Shown: positions 51,541 through 60,705 of the stretch, in pieces
How the letters are laid out: each line of letters opens with the position of its first letter
Numbering within the stretch: position 1 is the stretch's first letter
Source of the DNA: Petrosia ficiformis
Taxonomy: Eukaryota > Porifera > Demospongiae > Haplosclerida > Petrosiidae
Direction: 5' to 3'
Assembly (NCBI GenBank): GCA_947044365.1
Contig: OX345640.1
Location: 5,878,001 to 5,942,000, forward strand
DNA length: 64,000 nt
The notes under the pieces: generated by a model
What the model saw: the letters and a program-made list of their open reading frames with translations, nothing else
The model's database searches: none
What the model was told of the DNA's origin: nothing
Made by a program: the position numbers and the translations under genes

Positions 51541-53153
51541 CACAAATGTTTTTAAAAAATTATATTATAAGTACAAGTCGTGGAATTTGTCAACAAACAA
51601 CAGTGATAATTGAATGAGAATTTACAATAACAATTTATACCTAAGAATATTTATTATCAATACAGTATTGAAACTCCTGTAATCAAATGAGGGTTAAAAT
51701 AAATGGTTCATTTTTACAGAATACACTATAGCTTGTTTATAAGGTAGTAATGACTGATTTACTAAACTGGTAAAATGACAGTTATATAGTAATAGTAATA
51801 GACAGTCCAGTACTAGTACTAGTAATAGTAATATACAATTTTAAGGTAATAGTATTAGTAATTGCAATTGACCTTACATGTTCATTTATAAAGTAGGGTC
51901 GGGTCAGTAGAAAGACGTTTTAGTATAGTACATTGACTTTGAAGGTAATAGTAATAGTTTTTAATGTAATAGTAATATTACATAAGGAAGTATTAGTGAT
52001 AATAATAGTAATAAACTGACTTTTAAGGTAATAGTAATATTAGTATATTACATTGCATTGTAATTGACCCCATTTCTGGATTCTATGTAGATATATATGT
52101 ACAGCCATTAATACCTTAACTTTGTACATACATAATGTATAGCATATTAGTCTAAATAATCTTATGAACTTGCTCAACAATAATTTATACCGGGGAGGGA
52201 GCTTGCACTCCTTGCTCCCCGGTCCTCTATATGCAAGTACATAGGATCAGAATATTGTATTTATATACCTGAATCCCCAGATATATTGAATTTCTGTAAT
52301 AAAGATTCAAGAGCTGGAGAAATCTCCTGACCATTTAAGTAAGGATGACAGAGCTCTTCAAAATTTAGCTCAATCTAATTGATAATATTGACTATAATAT
52401 TTATTATGTTTGAGAATTTGTCATTTTTTTATCACTTGTAACAAATTTGTAACACGTATAAAAACCAAAACACTAATAATATCCTAGTGTTAGCGAACAC
52501 TGACTGTAGGCACAGTATTTATTAAATGCATGAGCTTCAATATGACAGTATTGACTAACCTTATGCTCTTTACTTCGTGTTGACAAATACACAATCAATT
52601 TGTAAGAGAATGAACAGAAAAACAGCAAAATCAAAATACAGATCACAATGCATTTCACTGCAAATTTATAATTTCTTTTTTCCTATCAATAAAATGAAAA
52701 ATTTATGTGAACATCTATAATTATATTGCTTTTTTCTACCACAAAATCTCCAAAATTGAAAGCATGATTATTATCATAGAGAGGAAATTTGAAAACAGGT
52801 AAAATAAAAAGCTAATCCATTGTGTTTCTTGATACAGGCACTCACTAACCACGGTAATCAGCTAAACTACAAAAGCTGTAGCAATACAGCAGCCTAGATT
52901 ATCAAATAGCACAGTAACTTCATAAAAATTACATATACAATTCTAACTGCTGATTATATAGATTTATGCACAAATTGCATTATTTGAAGATGCCCCTTTT
53001 AGAGATAGTATATGAATCAAGATTCAATAATTAATTTCATATTAATATCAACTGAAAACAAAGGAGTTGGATATTCATTTACATTCAATGCCTTGATGCA
53101 CATACATTTAACCCACACTAGTTACTACATCACATTATAGTATTGCTTACCAT
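43106..53153 (-). CDS. Frizzled-like 7TM receptor, copy E (11 exons, about 536 aa)
   Basis: Exons: 53151-53153 (ATG; possibly coding from an in-frame ATG 27 nt upstream, MFASFGKKTM), 52560-52682, 52269-52374, 50158-50258, 49362-49464, 47130-47325, 46617-46672, 46456-46560, 45580-45723, 44679-44875, 43106-43582. The spliced frame (1611 nt) is open. Motifs: leader CIVICILILLFFCSFSY, ectodomain EELCHPYLNGQEI, MCLDLLLPAFCQMIINP (one codon longer than in C and D), ECSSVLP, CADGFYLLNYTCRPHC, TM3 LWIILVAFMFWK, EKWIHALAIVLG, TM5 FPAVFLSSLGMFLLLFILFHIQL. The CRD3 exon is two codons shorter than in C and D and ends in A, which turns the usual Val at that junction into Met. The invariant Cys of KYGCS is Trp (KYGWS), so a disulphide or lipid site present in sisters may be lost. 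A foldback element with 8-bp duplication sits in the intron after 50258. The closest paralogue is G. Confidence 0.77.
50319..50720. mobile_element. Foldback element with 8-bp target duplication
   Basis: CTCCAAAG flanks both sides (50311-50318, 50721-50728). The outer arms GGGAAAGGAGAAAAAGCAGA and CCACTTTTTCTCCTTCCCC pair, as do inner arms (CCCAGTTTAGGCCCTGGGAT with its complement at 50595-50625) around a loop at about 50545-50560. A C-run of about 21 lies near 50632-50652. The 8-bp duplication suggests hAT-mediated movement. It lies in an intron of copy E. Confidence 0.8.
51042..51203. repeat. Diverged relative of the AACTAAAAC-rich hAT MITE
   Basis: The interior has GAACTAAAACTAAAACTGAT and the right end is CCAAAACAACACTA, as in the 18990-19277 element. 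The left end is degraded. It lies in an intron of copy E, directly beside the 51206-51725 MITE. Confidence 0.5.
51206..51725. mobile_element. Foldback MITE of the CACTGTAAAAA family
   Basis: The left arm CACTGTAAAAAATGAACCAG, then GGTTACAGGAGTTTCAATGC, is inverted at the right as AATGGTTCATTTTTACAG. The middle is an (AT)-rich palindrome with repeated AAAACATTTGTATATA blocks. It lies in the intron of copy E between its ectodomain exons. Confidence 0.75.
51785..52070. repeat. (TAGTAA)n-rich minisatellite-like tract
   Basis: Irregular TAGTAATAG and TTTTAAGGTAATAGTAATA units are repeated over nearly 300 bp. A related short tract is at 48918-48950. Both are in introns of copy E. Confidence 0.7.
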
Positions 53154-53436
53154 GGTCTTCTTTCCAAATGACGCAAACATTTGTACTAACACTACTTTAT
53201 AAATTTCAGTCCAGTCCACAGTCCAAAGTCCAGAATCCTTTTGAGTGACCCATAACCTCTCCACCCATAATACTGGTAATTCCATTGTAGGGGCGAGCCT
53301 TTCTTTTCAATGTTTCCCTCTTTCATGCAACCTAACTGGTGTTTCTTCCTCACATCATTTCTTATGGCTGTATACCTAACCCTTCTTTCAACCTGACACT
53401 TCTCTATCTTCTGCTGTTTCTTCTAGATGTTATTTC

Positions 53437-53691
53437 CAGGGGCGGGTCTATAGGGGGGCAGATAGGGCAATTGCCCCCCTAAGTTTTTACTTGTATGAAA
53501 TTTTTTTGACATACATGACATGAGGGTGGAGTCAGTTTACGCAAAATTTGGACGCAGAAGATAATCATTATTGCGCATAGCCTAAAAAAGTGACCACATT
53601 ATGAATAATTAATGAGCCAAAAAATTTAAGTGCAACGCTTCGCACGCCGAGTTTGCCGCCCTACCTTACAAAATTTCTACACCCGCCCCTG
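53437..53691. mobile_element. hAT-type MITE (CAGGGGCGG family) with 8-bp target duplication
   Basis: The 255-bp element starts CAGGGGCGGGTCTA and ends ACACCCGCCCCTG; the flanking GTTATTTC is identical on both sides. The CAGGGGCGG end is typical of hAT-derived MITEs in many animals. It lies just upstream of copy E. Confidence 0.88.
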
Positions 53692-53725
53692 GTTATTTCC
53701 ATGTACTTCATCTCTATATTGGAGC

Positions 53726-54049
53726 CAATGGCGTGGCCAGGGGGGGCCTGTGCCCCCCCAGATGGCGTCTCACCTTGCCGTGACCTTGGGCAGTTATGAA
53801 CAAATATTTTATAATCTTAAATATTATCCACTACACTTACTCATATTGATGTTGTTTAAGACTACAAGAAACTGCTATAGCGAGCGAGCGAGCATGTAGA
53901 CAGGTTTTGCACTAATTGATTAATGTTAATTGACCACACCCACTATGAATAATTAATGAAGCAAAAATTTTTTGACGCTGCTCGGCCCACAAATATAATT
54001 CTACAACAGGCCCCCCCCCCCCAATCTCCAGTCTCTAGACAGGCCACTG
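53726..54049. mobile_element. hAT-type MITE (CARTGGCG family) with 8-bp target duplication
   Basis: The 324-bp element starts CAATGGCGTGGCCAGG and ends AGGCCACTG; the flanking ATTGGAGC is identical on both sides. The interior has C-runs near both ends. It is only 34 bp from the preceding hAT element. Confidence 0.82.
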
Positions 54050-54359
54050 ATTGGAGCCCTTCTTTTTCTTCCATAGTCTGACCGCTTACTTGTTTATTAT
54101 CAGACATATTGCAGTAATTATTATTATGAAAACTGAAAGGAATTTTTTGGTTTGACCCAACAGAAATTCCATCGACGCTATATAGTGTGGGATGCACTCA
54201 GACTCAACCCAATTATACATGTATACTGAATTATCAACACCAAAACATACTGTTATTTTAAGTTTTAAACTATGATGAAAGCTGTTAAACACACGGTATT
54301 TAATAATTTACAACAAACAAATCATTGGGGATACAAATGTAATAAAGATGAGCATTCTC

Positions 54360-54840
54360 TTAAACACTGGTTTTGGGTTCACTACTGCTGTTAAGTCTTG
54401 ACATGGAGGTTGGTGGTAATCCACTGTTGCTATTTAGCCTCGACAAGTTATTAGAGACAGCAAAAGCATCACTTTTAATATGAAGCAAATCCTTCTTTCT
54501 ACTAATGAAATTTCTGCAATCAATGATAACAAGTAGACACAAGTGGCAGTAATCCATAAGTGAATACGCAATAGAAAGACTAGTATAGCTATACTTCTCG
54601 AAGTTATCTTTATTACATGTAGTCATGTCATTCTCATTGTCCATAATATATCCTGGCAGTTCCCATAAGATGTAATTTTCAAGGCCTGCTTCCAAATGTT
54701 TACCACCTGATAGTAACAGTGTGTAGTATATATATTCTGGAAAGTGTAGTTACAGTACCCAAAAAACACAAAAGCAAAAGTATCTTTTCGTTGGCATTAT
54801 CTATAGCCTAATTATTTCTCCATATAGAGCAGCCATACTT
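54360..54840 (-). pseudogene. Orphan last exon of the Frizzled-like family, copy F (disrupted)
   Basis: The minus strand from 54840 reads KYGCSIWRNN, then an in-frame TAG where sisters have Asp, then a recognisable TM6 start (NEKILLLLCFLGTV). A length change in a TATA run shifts the frame, after which the third extracellular loop returns (ILWELPGYIMDNENDMTTC). TM7 is damaged by small deletions (YSYTSLSIAYSLMDYCH in place of the normal helix). The tail is still readable and ends PKTSV. None of the other ten exons can be found nearby: the sequence upstream (54.9-56.5 kb) instead resembles the 3' spacer of copy E. So this is a lone 3' exon left by an incomplete duplication or by deletion. It ends about 1.2 kb from the start codon of E and 1.7 kb from the stop of G. 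Confidence 0.85.
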
Positions 54841-56565
54841 CTGTAGATAAATAAATAGTATCTGTAGTGTGACAATACTTATAATTATATAACTATTTAT
54901 ATATACATACAGTATATATTTACAATACATAAAACTTACATATAATTTATACGTATATGTTTAACCTACCTACATGTACGAGTGCTATATATATCAGATT
55001 TATAATCACCGAGATCCTAAATATGTTATAGCATGAGTATGCATATTATTATGATATCTGGAAAGGTATACATAAACTATATACTGTTGCTGGGCATAGC
55101 TTTTCCTAATGTTTCGTCTTGAGTCTGCACCATGCAGGTTGTCTTGTCTTTTCATGGTCTGTACTATCATTTCAGAAGTGAGAAATTGCTAGCACTGATT
55201 ATAAGTCATCCTAAATAATACCTTTTCTCCATAACACCTAATATATTTAATATTTCTAAATTTCATGAACTACCTGTACTCATCAGCTCTGTAAACCTTA
55301 GCTTTCATACTACCTGTGGGGAACAAAGCTGAAATCACAGAAAATAAAAAATCCTTCAATTTAAATGAGCAAGATTTATAAGAATTAATATCCTTCAGTA
55401 TAGTAATGGACTTTATCCTTCACAACGGGTACCTACGTATACCGTATATAGTCAGCTAATTCAACTACCAGTGGTGCACCAGTGAAATAGCAATCCATGC
55501 TTAGGAATTAATATGAATCTACTGACTCTCTTTTGTTCATTGCCAGATCGTTGAGACAGCATACCAACCACCTTTAGCATACATGTAGACATGCTGAGAA
55601 CGTTAACACCCTTTTTTTTTTACATCAACTGTATAGAAGTATGAGCTGTGACTTTAATAATAGTATTTCGTATAAACATTTGCCTGAGTCCCTTCATCTC
55701 TTCCAAAAATCATATATATACTCATAATCATCAGCTTTAAATTTTATTTGGTGTAGAACATAACTCAATCAGCATCATTATGTGTACTCATGGAAGCAGA
55801 TCTTTCTTCCTGTATGCATGCACATGACCCCTAGGCTTGCTTATTTTCTCCTCATTCATTTGGTGTTTATATATATAACAAGGGTGTTGTCTTTTATTAT
55901 TAACACCACTCCTCCTAGGTTTGAGCAGGCTAGCTAAAACGTCTGCCAATATAGAAAATTAAATAGCTCAAAGCAACTGCATCAAAATTGTTAAATGAAT
56001 ACCTGCCAAATCTGCGATGGCAGCAAGTCGATAAGTATACTCTGATAATAAGTGACCTTGAGGTGTAGATAAAAATGTGGTGCTCTTGTATTATAGATAT
56101 ATATATATATATACTATGTTTAAAATGTAATAGCTACAAGTCTACTTGTGAAGTAGTACTAAAATCTGTACTACAAAAAAACTTTGATCTTTTGGAAAGA
56201 AATCAATGGGTTTTGTGTAGATACATTCAAGATGTATGAATAATTATAACTATAACATATAGTCACATTGAAAACAAAAGATTCGAGTTAATGGGTCAGT
56301 TTTATTTATAGATTATAATCATACAATATATACAATTATATAACTCCTTCAAGAACAGACTGCACATTTGTCACAGCACATTGAGTAAAACACATTAGTT
56401 TTTATAATGTTTCATTAAATTTTAGCAAAAAGTGAAATAAACTTGCAAATACAAATTACTGTTTCATTTGTGCACTGATAATAAAGAAACAAAAACGGGG
56501 AGGATCATATAGCCTTTAAAGATGTCCCACTTGATGAGAAATACAATCAATTTAACAAAGCGATG
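54841..56565. other. Spacer between pseudo-exon F and copy G
   Basis: No gene seen. It is a diverged copy of the spacer at 41.6-43.1 kb that lies 3' of copy E, and it ends with the same poly(A)-side sequence. Confidence 0.65.
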
Positions 56566-59446
56566 CTACTTTGTATCAGCAAAGCTATTTCCAAGTATCA
56601 ATGTATTAGATACTTGGTTACTCCTATTTAGTCGTGCTAAATTGGAGGCACTTAGTTCATTATTTATATTTTTCATATGAAGCAGCTCTTTCATCTTCTG
56701 TATAGAACTTCTCCACTCAATGATAACAAGTAGAAACACTAGTGGCAGTAATGCATGAGCGAAAACTGTAATTGCAATAGACAGACCAGTATAACTATAC
56801 TTCACTATTTCATCTTTACTACATGTAATTATGTCATTTTCATTTTCCATAATATATCCTGGTACTTCACATAAGAAGTAACTTGTACGAGCTGCTTGCA
56901 GTTCATTGTGTCCTGATAACCGGAAACTGGAATAAATTCCCGTAATAGTTGATACTCCACCCACAGAACATGCAAGCAAAAGTAATTTCTTTTCTGCTGC
57001 ATTTATAGCATCATCATTTCGCCATATAGAACAGCCATACTTCTGAAAATTGAAGTAAGTTAATAATAAATATAGGTTGTAATTTGATTACATCTATTTG
57101 GATCTGCAGGGCATAGCCTGATGAATTCAAATAGCGATATCAGTGTATAACATTTTTAAACATATTCATATTCGTTGTATATATGGTTTCCTATACAAAC
57201 ACTTCACATATGAAATCGCATATTTAATAAGTTTGGTCTGTAGCTGGCATCACTTGCACGAAGTAAACTATTTATAACTGACTACAAAACATGATTTTAA
57301 GACTACAGAATTGCAAGCAAGCAATAGCTGCTATTTTCATCATGTCTTGAAAACGTGCATATTTTGATGACAAAGGTTCACTAGAACTACTTTCAGCTAT
57401 GTTCTGTTTTAAAGCATATCAGTCTTTTAATGCAAATACATTTTAATCTGTGCTTACAACTTACGAGTTTTGATGCTTGCTTTTCTTAATTTATTTTATC
57501 ATTATCCAAGATAAAACAGAATACAAAAGCTTGTTCCGATAGTACATCTGTACTGATATTTCCAGTGATCAAATATACATCTGGGACCTTGTGTTAACGT
57601 ACAATTTACCAGGTTTGACTTTTATTCCGGACCTTGGAGTAGGAACATGAAAATGATTGGAGGGTATATGGACTGTGTGGGCATTAGCCACAGCAAGGGT
57701 GAGTGTGTGATAGAGATGTGAAAATGTATGAGACTTACATTCATCATCTTGTGGTTAGTTACAAAGTCAGAGCTGACATTAAGCATTTTCATGATACAAG
57801 CTATAAAATGCTAAGATTAGTTGGGTGGGAGATTGCAATTGGCCCCTCTAGGCCACCCTGTTCCTACCCCTGTGTATAAAGTATTGCTCAAACAAAAGAT
57901 AACAGAACTCCGTTTATCCCATCCCTACTATTGCTTACCACAAAGTTGAAGCTATATAATAGAATAATAATAAAACATTTAAAAAAAATGAAAGAGTATG
58001 TAGGGATTGATATCAAAACCAAAAAAGCACAGGAACAAGATGACTCTGGCAACAGAATGAAATAGCACTACCACATAACAACCGTACGTAAGTAATGCTT
58101 CTTTGTGTTTTACCTTTACTCTACTTGTGTATACTTATGATGTGGAAGTGGTATTTCATTTTGTTGCCAAAGCCATCTTGTTCCTGTGCTTTTTCGGTTT
58201 GGATATATATCCCTACATACTCTTTCATTTTTTAAAATGTTTTTGATTATTCTTGTTTCGATTCTATTTTTAAAGAATTCAGGTAAATATTTGATCAAAT
58301 ACTTGATGACTATTCTGTTTCATTTAGAGTATTGATATTTCTGCAGGAATGGCGTCCAGGAGACAGTACTCAAGATTTACTGCAATATTATAATTATTTG
58401 TTATTACAATTCCTACATCCTCTTTTGAACATGTTTCTATATTATTCTTGTTTCGATTCTATTTTTAAATGACTCAGTATAATAATATATATCCCTATGT
58501 ACTCTTTAATTTTTAAAATGTTTTTATTATTTTCGTATACAATGAATTAATTGCACGATTGTGATGAAATTTCATATCTGAGAGATATCAACTAACACAT
58601 TCAGTTATACTAATGATTTGTACATGGACAGTTTCAGTAACATCTGGGTTTACAAATTTTGCTATTTGTGGAAGTGATTATATGTAAAATACTTATCTGT
58701 TTTGTAGAACACCATCTCCTAATAACATCTTTAAAATTAATGGGTGTGTTTTAAAGGGTGTGGTTTATTACTAAAGGCGTCCTATCATAAGTAGGTTGCT
58801 GTAGTGGTCTAGGTCAAGAAACAGAACAGTACAAAGTTTGTTCCCCTGAATTTAACTTAAAATAAATTTGTATTTGTGCTAAAACTACTTCAATAGCTCC
58901 AGAAACGTAGAAAGCTATTTTTCTGAAAAAAGAGGAAACGTTTTGCCAGCCTTTTTTTTTGCTACTCGTCGGTTCTATATTTTAACGAAGACCTCTGAAT
59001 ATCTGAAAGGTATTGTTAGATATAATATATTGTAAGTTATTTATAATATTATTTTAACTTATTTGTATATATTACCAGAGAGATTCAGCTTTCCACTTGC
59101 AATTGAAATGTATGGACGGCCATTTTTTTCAGGCCATCACTACATAACGACTACTACCGTACTCTGGTATAAAATTATTTTTGTGCTATATACATTGTCG
59201 AGGAAATTGCATCAGTCTGCTCTTACAATTAATGGCACGGTGGACAAATGAAAATGCACCCCCAGCTAGAGCAGAGCAGCTTGCAAATACCACTGAGCTG
59301 TTGTGGCCTAAATATATATACTGAATTGTTAAAAAGCAACAACAATGGCAAACTAAGTATGTCGTGCTGCTGGGTTCAGATATGTGAAAGCGAGCAATGA
59401 TTATACTGGTCACTAGAAAGCAATCACAGGGATACTACATTTTTCT

Positions 59447-59786
59447 CCCTATGATTGCTTTCCACGGGGTTTAATGTATATATATTTATATTCTTGTGTC
59501 CACTTGCGCGACTATGCGTTGTATACGTAGGTAAGGAAGTTGCATCATCTCGGGGGGACCTGAAGAAGCTTGTAGCTTACGCAGAAAATGAAACTAATAG
59601 CAAGCTATTCTACCTAAAATATATCTAAAAGGTTCTTTAAAAGGTAAGGAGACAAGATAATCAAAATAATAACTATAATAAGCTGTTGTGGTTCAGGTAT
59701 GATAAAGTCAGCCATGATTACTAAATGCTGGACACCACAAAGCAGTCATAGGAATACTTAAATTTGTAAAGCAATCATAGGGATGT
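59447..59786. mobile_element. MITE of the CATCCCTATGATTGCTTT family (inverted copy)
   Basis: It begins CCCTATGATTGCTTTCCACG and ends AAGCAATCATAGGGATG. The interior matches 30469-30907 in reverse (CTTGTGTCCACTTGCGCGAC, GGCTGAC complement, CAGTCATAGGAATAC). It lies in the last intron of copy G. Confidence 0.65.
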
Positions 59787-59869
59787 TTTTTTTTCTCTAT
59801 ATACACTTGTTACTTACAAAATTAAAGTAAAAGAATGTGTCTATTCTTATCACTAGAAGCAAATTCATC

Positions 59870-60330
59870 TATTGTCTTGTCTTGTAATTCCAAAGCTATT
59901 ACTACTCGTGTTAGTGTTGATAGAACAACCAACAAAATCTCTTCCACAATTGTATTCATCACTCTCACTATTATACTCACCATCTACATTGCTGCAGCTG
60001 CTAGTACTACTACTACTACTACTAACACCGGTGGCCCACCATTTCTCTATATACACTTACTTACAAAATTAAAGTAAAAGAATGTGTCAATTGAATTTGT
60101 TTAATTTTGATTAATATATGTTGAATTGCCATAACACATATATTAAGGTAACCAATATAAGATCTAACTTAATATATGTGTTATGGCAATTCAACATTTA
60201 AAACTGGTCAAAGAATAAATAGTGATGGTGGTGCCACCGGTGTTAGTAGTAGTAGTAGTACTAGCAGCTGCAGCAGAGATCTTATATTAGTTACCTCTGA
60301 CTAAATCAAAATTAAACAAATTCAATTGCT
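59870..60330. repeat. Nested foldback element with ACT trinucleotide runs
   Basis: TGCTGCAGCTGCTAGTACTA, then ACACCGGTGGCCCACCAT (59985-60044), is inverted at 60223-60275. A second pair (TTGAATTTGTTTAATTTTGA and its complement) lies at 60089-60110 and 60302-60328. At the centre, TGTTGAATTGCCATAACACA and its complement form a third hairpin (60118-60197). Short ORFs across it are Ser/Thr homopolymer artefacts. It lies in the last intron of copy G. Confidence 0.7.
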
Positions 60331-60540
60331 TTGACATCCTTTACTATGAAAACAGACAACAGACAGCTTGTTGTTGCTTGTAGTTTATGTAGTTTACTGT
60401 TTACACTTGCCTTGTAGCTTACACATTTAATTGGTAGTGGGTTGTGCTAGAATAAAGGGCTATTATAATCAATGAATAATGAAAAATGAGTGCCAAAAAT
60501 AGCCACCCCCCCCCCCCCCCCCCTCCTAAATCCGCCCCTG

Positions 60541-60618
60541 ATATGTATATATAATATATATAATTATATATATATATATACATATATAATTATATATATA
60601 TTTATATATATTTATATA

Positions 60619-60682
<64 letters not shown>

Positions 60683-60705
60683 TTATATATATGTATATAT
60701 CTTGT
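60541..60705. repeat. (TA)n microsatellite in an exon-flanking position
   Basis: A long AT run, interrupted by TTTATATATA units, lies about 35 bp from the splice donor of the TM5 exon of copy G. A C-run of about 22 and the sequence TCCTAAATCCGCCCCTG, a typical hAT MITE end, directly precede it (60509-60540). Confidence 0.92.

Noticed and set aside
59835..60077. Ser/Thr/Leu-rich ORFs on both strands
   Set aside because: Produced by an ACT trinucleotide run inside a foldback element.
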